DNA from: NaphS2 sp964588535
GTDB taxonomy: Bacteria; Desulfobacterota; DSM-4660; Desulfatiglandales; Desulfatiglandaceae
Direction of reading: 5' to 3'
Assembly: GCA_964588535.1 (NCBI GenBank)
Contig: CAZPQA010000005.1
Span: 6,132 to 70,131 of the forward strand
DNA length: 64,000 bases
The notes under the pieces were generated by a model, which saw nothing but the letters and a program-made list of their open reading frames with translations, was not told the DNA's origin and did not search any database. The first letter of the stretch is position 1. Each line of letters starts with the position of its first letter. Below are positions 17,345 through 25,694 of this stretch, in pieces. A program made the translations under genes and the position numbers.

Positions 17345-17374
17345 ATGCTACTCCGGTTGAACGGAGAATGTCAA
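17345..17374 (-). promoter_or_regulatory. Shared promoter module, copy a (sigma-54 activator gene)
   Basis: TTGACA, 18 bp, TAGCAT, with CCGGAG just before the -10-like box, about 70 bp upstream of ATG 17276. The same layout recurs at 22182-22211 and 29378-29407. Downstream sequence near ATTCCAACATGTTA also resembles that of copy b. Confidence 0.65.
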
Positions 17375-17453
17375 GGGGAGATCCGAGAAATCGCCAGGTG
17401 AAACATCCCAATGGATCGACCGCTGGTGTTGATTAAGGAGAATCCCGGCGGCG

Positions 17454-18158
17454 TTACGCCTGCCTGTGGCGGGGTTCGGAAAGGACTTCTCTCACGGGGG
17501 TAATCATGTAGGCTGCCAGTTTTTCGAATTTTTCCACGGGCCCCCGTGCGTTTAATGTTTTGAAATAGTCCTGTACTTTCTTGATGTTTTTTATTTCAAT
17601 GATTTCAATATCGTCTGCAAGATAAGGGCGCACATGATGGTAGGCGCCCATGAAAAGCACCCCTTTGTTTTTGAGGGTTTCATTGATGCTTTTGGCAACG
17701 AATCTGTCTCTTTCCTCCATCAACCGATCTCCATCAAATTCATTCTGTATTTCGGAGGTATTTTTTTCCAGTGCTGAATCAGCCTGGACAAGCTGGAGTA
17801 TTCGTTGCAGCTCCATTTTAAGCAGTTTAATGTTTTCGGTTTTTTTAATCGTTCCGCCCCTGTTGATTAAATCAAGGACAATTTGATAATTGCTGCTTCC
17901 CCTTTTGGCCCCTTCGCGGATGATCTTATGTCCCAGTTCATCTTCGGTCATCAGACCATCCTGGTATATTGAAAGGCCCTCGGGATCGAGTTTGTTGAAA
18001 AATTTTCTGATGTTTTCCCAAAAGACCGTCACGATTTCGTGATGTCTCTCCCACAGCGCGCGTCCACACGTTTCCCCGCTTTTCTTCTGGATGGATGCGG
18101 CTGCGCTTCCCAAATCAGATTCCTCATGAATCACAGGAACGTAAAACAGCTTTCTCAT
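17454..18158 (-). CDS. Uncharacterised protein, possible TraB/ChaN-like fold
   Basis: A 234-residue soluble protein. The segment ERDRFVAKSINETL then GVLFMGAYHHVRPYL resembles the R-N-x-x-x-A and G-x-x-H pattern of TraB/GumN-type proteins, but the match is weak and the catalytic pair is incomplete. The middle is helical and charged. It begins at ATG 18158 (AAAGGG upstream) between the XRE-GvpH gene and the sigma-54 activator, on the same strand. No function can be assigned. Confidence 0.65.
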   Translation of the reverse strand: MRKLFYVPVIHEESDLGSAAASIQKKSGETCGRALWERHHEIVTVFWENIRKFFNKLDPEGLSIYQDGLMTEDELGHKIIREGAKRGSSNYQIVLDLINRGGTIKKTENIKLLKMELQRILQLVQADSALEKNTSEIQNEFDGDRLMEERDRFVAKSINETLKNKGVLFMGAYHHVRPYLADDIEIIEIKNIKKVQDYFKTLNARGPVEKFEKLAAYMITPVREVLSEPRHRQA

Positions 18159-18244
18159 TGCAGAATAGCCCTTTATGAATTGATGGTTGCTGGTTTAATA
18201 AAACGCGGCCCGTAAATGAGGGTCCAAGGCCAAACGACAAATGA

Positions 18245-19345
18245 TCAACGATCGTTACCCACCGCAATTTTAATTTCCAACATCCCATTCTTATAAGACC
18301 AGGTCATCTGATCGTCCTTTGCTTCGCGGGAGAGGAGAATCTCTTTTTGATATTTCCTGTTCTTGCCTTCAGCGTTGATATTCAGGATGTCTCCCTTGAT
18401 TTCAAGCTGAACATCCTTTTCATCGATCCCCGGCATTTCGGCCACCACATTAATCTCTTCCGGTTCCTCAAAGATGTCCACGATCGGTTCACGCACCTCT
18501 TCCACCACCGGGCCTTTGGGCGTCTTTTTGATATTCCCGAAGGGTTGAACCGACGGACTGCCGTCGGCCATGGTGCGGACCCTCACACCGTAGACCCCTT
18601 TCAGGTCTTTGAGCCCTTTGATCTTGTTAAGTCCACTGAAGTCAATTTCGCCCGATTTGGATAGCGCTTCGCCCTTTTCCGCCAGTTTTGAAGCCGTGTC
18701 GATAAGGTCGCCCAGCCCTTTAAAAAGGCCTCCAAGACCAAAATCCACATTTACCCCTGTTTTTTTCTCATCCATGTCTGTTCCCTCCTGTTTTGATTGT
18801 TTAGAACCTGTATTCTTTTTCTCCTGTTTACTTATTTCCCAAACCCCCTCTCTTTCCGTGCAGTTCAGATCGTTTGCTTCAAGAATTGCTTTCAGCCCTT
18901 TTACCAGACCGTATCCGGCCAGACTCGAAAGAACAGGGACGGCGCTCACAACGGATGTGGACAGATTTAATGATGCGCCCGCGATGGTTCCCAGGCCGGC
19001 CAGGATGCCCGCAGGCGTAAGGGTCTTCACCATATGGGCGGCAGCGGCGCTCGAAAAATCATCGGGGTTTTCCCCGATCTCATTCATGAACAGGGTGAAA
19101 TGATCCCTGTCTTTTTCAGACAGTGCTCGAAATTTGGATATGCCGATCAGTTGAATGGCTTTCAGTCGATTCAAAAGGTCCTCCGAGGGGAAGGTCTGTC
19201 CGGCTTCGATCCTCATGACCGTACTTCGAGATACGCCGAGTGTTTTTGCAAGGTCCGCCATGGACATGCTGCCGAATTTCTGGCGTAGTTCTTTGAGGAC
19301 ACTTCCACAGTTTTCACGGGTAACCCATTGGGGCATTTTTTTCAT
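18245..19345 (-). CDS. gvpH: XRE regulator fused to GvpH/Hsp20-type gas-vesicle protein
   Basis: A 366-residue protein. Residues about 15-60 are a Cro/C1 helix-turn-helix (MADLAKTLGVSRSTVMRIEA). Next comes a small helical domain and a hydrophobic Gly/Ala/Ser-rich stretch (AGILAGLGTIAGASLNLS). After a polar linker begins MDEKKTGVNVDFGLGGLFKG, the start of a GvpH-like protein, followed by an alpha-crystallin (Hsp20) domain with EEINVVAEMPGIDEKDVQLE. A perfect ribosome site (GGAGGG, seven bases) precedes the internal ATG at 18775. So a 176-residue GvpH alone is probably also made. Chosen start 19345; an ATG at 19408 gives 20 more residues. Confidence 0.88.
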   Translation of the reverse strand: MKKMPQWVTRENCGSVLKELRQKFGSMSMADLAKTLGVSRSTVMRIEAGQTFPSEDLLNRLKAIQLIGISKFRALSEKDRDHFTLFMNEIGENPDDFSSAAAAHMVKTLTPAGILAGLGTIAGASLNLSTSVVSAVPVLSSLAGYGLVKGLKAILEANDLNCTEREGVWEISKQEKKNTGSKQSKQEGTDMDEKKTGVNVDFGLGGLFKGLGDLIDTASKLAEKGEALSKSGEIDFSGLNKIKGLKDLKGVYGVRVRTMADGSPSVQPFGNIKKTPKGPVVEEVREPIVDIFEEPEEINVVAEMPGIDEKDVQLEIKGDILNINAEGKNRKYQKEILLSREAKDDQMTWSYKNGMLEIKIAVGNDR

Positions 19346-19417
19346 GGTGAGGATTCCTTCATCCTTCAGTCCGCGTTTTCGGTTGCAAGATGTTGCATGT
19401 TGGTCCAAGTAGCGTCA

Positions 19418-19445
19418 AAGTTAACCATTCGCGACCACGTGTCAA
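19418..19445 (-). promoter_or_regulatory. Possible promoter of the XRE-GvpH gene
   Basis: TTGACA, 16 bp, TAACTT on the minus strand, about 75 bp before ATG 19345. Between it and the gene are repeated CAACAT/GCAACAT words that could be operators for the XRE domain. The -10 box is weak. Confidence 0.4.
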
Positions 19446-19493
19446 CATTTTTATCCGGAACCGATACGGCAGGGCGGGCAAATTTTCCCAAAC

Positions 19494-19527
19494 GACTTTG
19501 TTTTGACATTTGCTAGCGCTTGTATGA
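19494..19527 (+). promoter_or_regulatory. Conserved TTGACATTT/TTGTATGA box, copy 1
   Basis: GACTTTG, 2 bp, TTGACATTT, then TTGTATGA with 11 bp between TTGACA and TTGTATGA. The same block at identical spacing lies at 29505-29538 before a lipoprotein gene. Here no plus-strand gene follows, so it is an orphan copy or not a promoter. Confidence 0.4.
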
Positions 19528-19618
19528 GACTGGAAAGCTGGAAAGAAGGCGTAATGGTTTGGCGAAGAGGCCCATGGGAAAAAGTAGATGTTGGAAATAG
19601 GGTGCTGGGTATTTGGCA

Positions 19619-19872
19619 TCAATCCCCCAGGGCGTCCCTCACGGCCTTCCCTGACTGATCCATGGCAAAAGGCTTGGTAATGGTGCCGCAAAAACCGTAT
19701 TCACTGAAATGGGTTATGATCGGATCATTGGAATAAGCACTGGCAACAACGGCCTTCACATTGGCGTCGATTTCTTTTAACCTTTTTATGGCATCCCGTC
19801 TTCCCCAGCGTCTGGCATGCCAGATTTCTAATTGACTCCTCATCGTCCATGACCAGGAGCCTGGCGGTCCCC
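19619..19872 (-). pseudogene. Broken receiver domain, remnant of a hybrid kinase or response regulator
   Basis: Just after the kinase stop, one frame reads ARLLVMDDEESIRNLACQTL, a receiver start with the acidic pocket. A different frame resumes with RDAIKRLKEIDANVKAVVAS and YGFCGTITKPF, the receiver end with its Lys. The middle, including the acceptor Asp, is gone. A deletion of roughly 100 bp plus a frame change explains this. Many related kinases end with exactly such a receiver, so the intact ancestor was probably a hybrid kinase or a kinase-regulator pair. Confidence 0.75.
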
Positions 19873-21924
19873 TTATATTAGATCCCTCTCCAGAGCCCCT
19901 GTTTTAGCGATTTCTCCTCCAGAGGCGTTAAGATAAAAGTGAAATGATGCCCCTGCACCAAGTTCTGAATCCACTGCAATATGGCCGCCATGCTTCTTGA
20001 TAATGGAATGGGCCATGGCAAGACCAAGCCCGCTCCCCTTGTCTTTGGTGGAGAAGTAGGGGTCAAATAGCTTTGGGAGGTGTTTTGTGGATATACCGAT
20101 CCCCTCATCCTTGACGCACACATGGACATATTTTCCAGATGGGAGAGGTAAAGCGTCTTTTGTCCATATTATTTTGTTTTCCATCTCAATCTTGATAACC
20201 CCACCATCCGGCATTGCCTGATCCGCATTGATGATCAGATTCTGGATAACCTGACTGATCTGCCCCACATCGATCTCCGTCGGCCAGATATCTTCCGGGA
20301 TGGTGAAATTACATCTGACGTTTGACCCCTTCAACACAAAACTGCTTGACTCTCTGATCACCTCAGGCAGAGATGCGGTCTCCTTGACCAGCGAACCCCC
20401 CATGGAAAGCGTCATCAGTTGCTGGATGATACTCTTGGCCCTATGGGACGCAGTTTCAGCGTCATTCAGGGCTTCATAGGCCTCAGATGCCGGGTCCATA
20501 GCCATTTTTACAAACGAAATATTGCCCATAATGGTTGTCAGGATGTTATTGAAGTCATGGCCGAGACCGCCTGCAAGGATTCCCAGGGATTCAAGCTTTT
20601 CCACTTTAAGACGCTCTTCCTCCAGTTTATGCCTTTCTGTATTGTCATTTACCATCAGGAGTAGGCCCCCTGAGGAGAAAGGGACAAGATAAGCGTCAAC
20701 TTTGACTTCCTTTCCAAAAGTTGATTCAACTACCAAATCATGACGTTTGATGGACTGTTGTTCGACTGCACTCTTTGCCTTTTCAAGAAACCCGGACTCT
20801 TCCCACGATTCAATATTGTTATAGTTTTGTTGAAGGACCTTCTCTTTTGTAGTGCCAATAATCTTTGCTAATGAATCATTTGCCTCCATACATTGCCCAG
20901 ACGCATCATAAATTGATATGCCAACCGGTGATTCAGAAATGATATTTCGATATACCTCCTGGCTCTCCCGCAGCGCCTCCTTAGCCTTTTTGAGCTCAGT
21001 AATGTCTAGGAGTTGCCCCATAGTGGCTATGGTCTTTCCCCTGTCATCATGGATCGCCGAAACGGTTATACTCCCCCACACAATATGTCCATCTTTATGA
21101 ACGTAACGTTTTTCCATAGCAAAGCCGTTGCTTTCGCCCGTCCATAATTTTTCTACAATATCATTCCTTTGAACCACTTCGTCAGAATAAGAAATGTCTC
21201 GGATCGTCATGGAGAGCAATTCCTCTCGGGTATAACCCAGAATCTGGGACATACTACGATTGACTTCCAGATACCGACCATCTCGATCAGTAAGTACCTT
21301 GCCGAGCGCTGAATCCTCAAACATACTGCGGAACTTCTCTTCACTCTCCTTAATCGTTGCTACAGTTCGCTTGAGGTTGTCTATGTGGCTCAGCACTCCT
21401 CGAAATCGTGTGAGTTCGCCATCATCATCCTTTATGACTATGGACTTCAATTGGCCATAAAATTGAGTGCCATCCTCTCTTGCGAGTCTTAGTTCACAAC
21501 TTTCCCTGATCTTTGTTTCAAAAAGCCTTTTACGGTGTAAGTAAAAGGAGTCCTGGTCATCCCTGGTGATAAAATCGGAGAAAGGCCTGCCTATCAACAA
21601 CATTCTCTCCACGCCAAGCATAGCGGCACCCGTGAGATTTCCCTCCAGAATCACTCCCTTATCACTGATGGTGAAATAACCGACCGGGGCATAGTCATAG
21701 AGCTCGGAATACTTATCCCGTGCCTCTTCCAGTTCACGTTGTGCCCGGCGGAGTTCCTCGTTCTGCATCTCCAGTTCTACCTGGTGAATCTGCAGATCCT
21801 CGACCAGAGCCTTCACGTCCTTGGGCTGCATTTTGCTGATGTATGAAGGGTTCTTATTCACGAATTCTTCAGCCTTTTTTCGCATTGTGTCAGATTGCTT
21901 TGATTTGGCTTTTTTCCCTTTCAT
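19873..21924 (-). CDS. PAS sensor histidine kinase (three PAS domains)
   Basis: A 683-residue kinase with no membrane segment. It has an N-terminal coiled region, PAS1 (YDYAPVGYFTISDKGVILEG), PAS2 (MFEDSALGKVLTDRDGRYLE), PAS3 (IISESPVGISIYDASGQCME), a His-box with GGLGHDFNNILTTI (His is the phosphorylation site) and a C-terminal ATPase domain with FDPYFSTKDKGSGLGLAMAH. ATG 21924 has GGAGAGG upstream. It is cytoplasmic and senses an unknown signal. The receiver remnant right after its stop suggests it lost its built-in output domain and now works through a separate regulator. Confidence 0.93.
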   Translation of the reverse strand: MKGKKAKSKQSDTMRKKAEEFVNKNPSYISKMQPKDVKALVEDLQIHQVELEMQNEELRRAQRELEEARDKYSELYDYAPVGYFTISDKGVILEGNLTGAAMLGVERMLLIGRPFSDFITRDDQDSFYLHRKRLFETKIRESCELRLAREDGTQFYGQLKSIVIKDDDGELTRFRGVLSHIDNLKRTVATIKESEEKFRSMFEDSALGKVLTDRDGRYLEVNRSMSQILGYTREELLSMTIRDISYSDEVVQRNDIVEKLWTGESNGFAMEKRYVHKDGHIVWGSITVSAIHDDRGKTIATMGQLLDITELKKAKEALRESQEVYRNIISESPVGISIYDASGQCMEANDSLAKIIGTTKEKVLQQNYNNIESWEESGFLEKAKSAVEQQSIKRHDLVVESTFGKEVKVDAYLVPFSSGGLLLMVNDNTERHKLEEERLKVEKLESLGILAGGLGHDFNNILTTIMGNISFVKMAMDPASEAYEALNDAETASHRAKSIIQQLMTLSMGGSLVKETASLPEVIRESSSFVLKGSNVRCNFTIPEDIWPTEIDVGQISQVIQNLIINADQAMPDGGVIKIEMENKIIWTKDALPLPSGKYVHVCVKDEGIGISTKHLPKLFDPYFSTKDKGSGLGLAMAHSIIKKHGGHIAVDSELGAGASFHFYLNASGGEIAKTGALERDLI

Positions 21925-22297
21925 CGCCTCTCCTCGTCAACTGTTTGTTCAAAAGCCCGGGCTCACCGTTATACAAAGGAATTTAAGTTAAAAAAAGGCT
22001 CTTTGACAACATTGGCAACATCTATTGGGGCGGAGTGATAAGATTTTGCCTTTTTAAAGGTCGACTATAGGGAAAACCGGATTGTAGATCAAGAAAAATG
22101 GACCACAACATGTGTGGTATTGGTCTGGAAAGCATCAAACGTATTTTCAGAGAGGTCGGGATCCCCACCCCCGTTCTTCCCTTGACATCCCTATCTTAGC
22201 TGGAGTAGCATTTTTTGAGCTCTACCACCGATGCCTGACTTATCTTAAGATATCCAATGATTGAGAGCAGTTGTACCAGCCTCCAGAGGCGATAAAT
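21925..22297. other. Divergent intergenic region between two kinases
   Basis: 373 bp. It holds promoter module c (22182-22211) reading right and a 17-bp inverted repeat ACCACA-5-TGTGGT at 22102-22118 that may be an operator. A weak TTGTCA/TTAAAT pair near 21990 could serve the leftward kinase. No gene is seen. Confidence 0.55.
22182..22211 (+). promoter_or_regulatory. Shared promoter module, copy c (receiver-PAS kinase)
   Basis: TTGACA, 18 bp, TAGCAT, preceded by CTGGAG, ending 87 bp before ATG 22298. Identical spacing and -10 context to the modules at 17345 and 29378. Confidence 0.65.
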
Positions 22298-24583
22298 ATG
22301 CCTGAAAAAAACATCCTGATTGCCGATGACGAAGATTTAATCCGTAAGATGCTCATTAGATTGCTTAACGATGAGGGCCACCGGTTCTTTGAGGCATCCA
22401 ATGGAAAAGAGGCAGTGGAGGTTGTACAAAACCAGCCGATCGATCTGGCAATTATAGATATAGTCATGCCGGAAATGAACGGGATCAAAGCCTTGAAGCG
22501 GATCAAAGAGATAGACAATACGATAGAGGTTTTGATGATTACCGGGAAGATACAAGTTGAATTGTTGAGGGAGATCATTTTCGAGCATGGTGCTTTCGAT
22601 TACATTCTCAAACCGTTTATTATTGATGAACTTAAGCTCACGATTCAGAAGGCACTGCACAACAGAAAATTAATTCTAAAAGGCGGGTTTCTTAAGAAGG
22701 AGTTAGAGAATCGCGTCTTTGAATTGGAAAGGGATTTCAAAAAGAGGACGTATGAGTTGAGGAGATCCCAGATCAAGTACAGGGGTCTTATCGAAAACTC
22801 AACTGATGCCATCGTGGTAACCCAGGACGGACACATAAAATTTGCAAATAGCGTGGCCAGTAAATTGACAGGCTATTCCACGAAAGAGATGTTGAGTATT
22901 CCTTTTGTCGAAATACTTTACCCTGATGACATCGCCGAGACAGTGGAAAGATACAATAAACGATTAAAGGGTGAGGACATATCCAGCATCTCTACTTTCA
23001 GGGTAATGAGAAAGGACGGGAGTTTTTTCTGGGTTGAAAACAATGCGGTAAGAACCTTGTGGGGAGAGAAACCGGCCGTTTTGAATATGGTGAGAGATCT
23101 ATCCGAGCGCATTGACCTCCAGGACGCATTAGGCGTGCAGACCCACAAACTCAATGAGCGCGTCAAGGAGATCACCTGCCTCTTCCGTATTTCTGAATTG
23201 GCACAGAACCCGGGCCTTTCGGAGAAAGAGATCAATCAGGAGATCGCGAACCTCATTCCTCAAGCCATGCAGTATCCGGAAATTGCCTGCGCCAGGATCA
23301 TCTCAGATGATCAGGAGTTCAAAACCGATAATTTCAGAGAAACCCCCTGGAAACTTATTTACCCCATCAATATTGATGACAGACATCCAGGAACTTTAGA
23401 GGTCCGTTACTTAGAAAAAAAGCCGAATTTCGACAAAGGGCCATTTCTAAATGAGGAACGGATGATGTTCAAGGTGATTGCTGAGCGAATTGAAAGGATC
23501 GCCCGCCGCATTCGAACCGAGAAGAATGTGAAAATAAAGGATCAGGCCTTAGGTGCATCCATCAGTGGTATCGGCCTTGCAGATCTTCAAGGGAATATAA
23601 CATATGTGAATCCGGCATTTCTCAAGATGTGGGGATATTCAGATGAGGAGGAGGTTGTTGGGGAATCGCTTCAAAGATTCACATATGAAGAAGGAAAATC
23701 TACAGAAATGATTGAGAGATTGTTCTCAACAGGGTTCTATGTAGATCAAATCACCGCGATCAGAAAAGACGGGTCATTATTTGATGCTCAGATTTCCGCA
23801 AACATGGTTACAGATAAGTCGAACGGACCGATCTACATGATGGGTTCATTCCTTGACATTACACAACAGAAAATGGCCGAGCGGTTAATGATGCGGGCGG
23901 AGAAGCTTTCCTCTTTAGGGCAACTTTCGGCAGGTCTTGCCCACGAGCTGCGAAATCCATTGGCAGTGGTCAGTTCCTGCTCTCAATTCTGTCTTGAGAA
24001 TATGAAGCTTGAACGTCTCGTGCGTAAGAACTTTCAGGTCATATACCGGAACAGCCAGCGGGCCAGTAAACTCATCTCTGAGCTGTTGGTCTTTGCAAGA
24101 CCGGATCAGTTAGAGTATAACGAGGTGGACATCAACGAGTTGTTGATAGACGTATTGCAAATGACCAAACTTGAGGTGGACCCCTCCCATGTCAGCCTTG
24201 TACGTTATCTGAAAAAAGGGCTTCCAAAGATCATGGGAGATAAAGAGAAATTAAGTCAGGTCTTCCTTAATCTTATTCAGAACGCCATTCAAGCGGTCTC
24301 AAGCGGGGGGAAGATCAGCCTTAAATCGCAATTTATGGCAGCAGATGATATGTTGGAAGTGAGGGTCAGCGATAACGGGCCCGGTATCCCGGAAGAGTAC
24401 CGCGAGAAAGTTTTTGATCCGTTCTTTACCACTAAAGACGGAGGCACCGGTCTGGGGTTGAGCATCTGCAATTCGATCGTGGCACAGCATCGGGGAATCC
24501 TAAAAATCGAAAATGATGAAGAAGGGAGAACCCAGGTCCTGGTGAGGCTGCCGGTGAAACAAGAAACGACAAAAGGAGTATGA
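22298..24583 (+). CDS. Receiver-PAS-PAS histidine kinase
   Basis: A 761-residue protein. An N-terminal receiver (1-120) has Asp54 in LAIIDIVMPEMNG and KPF near 105. Then come a coiled linker, PAS1 (YRGLIENSTDAIVVTQDGHI), a middle domain of GAF size, PAS2 (GASISGIGLADLQGNITYVN), a His-box LAHELRNPLAVVSS and an ATPase domain with FDPFFTTKDGGTGLGLSICN. ATG 22298 has GAGG upstream; a TTG nine codons earlier is possible. Input receiver plus kinase output fits a relay node that is itself phosphorylated by another kinase. The three-promoter set links it to the sigma-54 activator gene. Confidence 0.93.
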   Translation: MPEKNILIADDEDLIRKMLIRLLNDEGHRFFEASNGKEAVEVVQNQPIDLAIIDIVMPEMNGIKALKRIKEIDNTIEVLMITGKIQVELLREIIFEHGAFDYILKPFIIDELKLTIQKALHNRKLILKGGFLKKELENRVFELERDFKKRTYELRRSQIKYRGLIENSTDAIVVTQDGHIKFANSVASKLTGYSTKEMLSIPFVEILYPDDIAETVERYNKRLKGEDISSISTFRVMRKDGSFFWVENNAVRTLWGEKPAVLNMVRDLSERIDLQDALGVQTHKLNERVKEITCLFRISELAQNPGLSEKEINQEIANLIPQAMQYPEIACARIISDDQEFKTDNFRETPWKLIYPINIDDRHPGTLEVRYLEKKPNFDKGPFLNEERMMFKVIAERIERIARRIRTEKNVKIKDQALGASISGIGLADLQGNITYVNPAFLKMWGYSDEEEVVGESLQRFTYEEGKSTEMIERLFSTGFYVDQITAIRKDGSLFDAQISANMVTDKSNGPIYMMGSFLDITQQKMAERLMMRAEKLSSLGQLSAGLAHELRNPLAVVSSCSQFCLENMKLERLVRKNFQVIYRNSQRASKLISELLVFARPDQLEYNEVDINELLIDVLQMTKLEVDPSHVSLVRYLKKGLPKIMGDKEKLSQVFLNLIQNAIQAVSSGGKISLKSQFMAADDMLEVRVSDNGPGIPEEYREKVFDPFFTTKDGGTGLGLSICNSIVAQHRGILKIENDEEGRTQVLVRLPVKQETTKGV

Positions 24584-24667
24584 CAATGCCTGCTGAGCAG
24601 TAAACCATGCTTCAAAAGAAGATACTGCTTCAATTTCGGAAATTCCGGGGACATCTTATGATAAGTA

Positions 24668-24829
24668 AGGGTCTCGGCAAAAAATAAATGCGCAAGATTG
24701 CGCCGTATTTCGGTTCGTATACAAGGCGCATCCACCGGTGCATATTAGTGGATATGTGCCGGTGGATGCAACGCAGTAGACGGACCAAAGGACAAGCCAG
24801 ATTGTGTGTTTATTTTTTGCCGAGGCCCT
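24668..24829. mobile_element. 162-bp palindromic MITE-like element, copy 1
   Basis: The ends are near-perfect inverted repeats (AGGGTCTCGGCAAAAAATAA and TTTATTTTTTGCCGAGGCCCT). The interior has two nested inverted repeats, TGCGCC...GGCGCA and CATCCACCGG...CCGGTGGATG. No ORF. A second copy is at 50411-50571, about 80 percent alike. It lies in the spacer between the kinase and the Phd-VapC genes. Mobilisation by a transposase in trans is inferred. Confidence 0.8.
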
Positions 24830-24985
24830 AAAGTCAAGAGAAAACTGTCCCCGGAATTCCTCTCGCTCCCCCTGATCCAGTCTGGCAACGCACAGGAGGT
24901 TGTAACGACAACCGAGTATCGACTTTTCGTTGACTTGACCATTCTAATTGACTACTATGCTTCAGTGTGGAAAGGGGGAGATTTC

Positions 24986-25219
24986 ATGGAAACCATGGGC
25001 ATAAGTCAATTCAAGGCACACGCATTGAAGGTATTGGATCGAGTTGCTAAATCACAAGTGGGGATTATTGTAACAAAACGGGGCAAACCGCTTGCTCAGG
25101 TTATCCCGTACCGCAGCTCGGAAATGAAACCTGAACCCGGTAAGCTCGCGGACTATCTTGTCTTCGAAAAAGATATTGTCACCCCCCTTGGTGATGATAT
25201 GTGGGATGCCTGCAAATGA
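24986..25219 (+). CDS. Phd/YefM-type antitoxin
   Basis: A 77-residue antitoxin with the Phd fold start MGISQFKAHALKVLDRVAKS and VTKRGKPLAQVIP, which forms a DNA-binding dimer. The acidic C-terminus (LGDDMWDACK) would bind the toxin. ATG 24986 follows GGGGGAG. Its stop overlaps the toxin start by 4 bp (ATGA), so the two are translationally coupled. It likely represses its own promoter, as this family does. Confidence 0.92.
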   Translation: METMGISQFKAHALKVLDRVAKSQVGIIVTKRGKPLAQVIPYRSSEMKPEPGKLADYLVFEKDIVTPLGDDMWDACK

Positions 25220-25614
25220 AATATCTGCTCGATACACATGCCTGGGTCTGGTGGTACATGAACCCTCAGAAATTGTCGCGTCGGGTGACGAATTTAATAG
25301 GGGATACAACCCGGTACGACGAACTCCTTCTGTCCGCAATTTCGCCCTGGGAATTCTGCAAGCTTCTTGAAAAGGGAAGGATTGCCATTTCCTGTAGTCC
25401 GGAAGACTGGCTGAATGCAGCTTTTGACCTGCCCAAGTTCAGGCTGGTTCCTCTTTCTCCTGTACTTGCTTACCGTTCGACCGTGTTACCGCAGCCTTTC
25501 CACAATGACCCCGCAGATCAGATTATCGCTGCAACAGCCCTGCAGGAAAATGCCGCCATTCTCACCAAAGACAGAAACATCCTCGAATATGAATACGTCA
25601 AGAGCCTTTGGTGA
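25216..25614 (+). CDS. vapC: VapC-type PIN-domain toxin
   Basis: A 132-residue PIN ribonuclease. Acidic residues are in place: LLDTHAWVWW near 5, SPWEFCKL near 44, HNDPADQIIAATAL near 97 and LTKDRNI near 118. It starts at ATG 25216 within the antitoxin stop. Family members cleave tRNA or other RNA when the antitoxin is degraded. The pair lies next to the palindromic element, in a stretch flanked by regulatory and chaperone genes. Confidence 0.92.
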   Translation: MKYLLDTHAWVWWYMNPQKLSRRVTNLIGDTTRYDELLLSAISPWEFCKLLEKGRIAISCSPEDWLNAAFDLPKFRLVPLSPVLAYRSTVLPQPFHNDPADQIIAATALQENAAILTKDRNILEYEYVKSLW

Positions 25615-25694
25615 ATCCCCTTATTTCCACGCTCCAGTGGCAGTTCTGACAGCCGCCCAAAAGAAGGGGTCCGTCAATTAGGGCTTCGCATGAT

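Noticed and set aside
17345..17374. Heat-shock sigma-32 promoter before the regulator gene
   Set aside because: TTGACA-18-TAGCAT lacks the CCCCAT-type -10 at 13-14 bp spacing.
21950..21975. attC-like end (GCTCACCGTTATAC) upstream of the kinase
   Set aside because: Only one arm is present; the rest is a GCCCGGGC palindrome without the second core.
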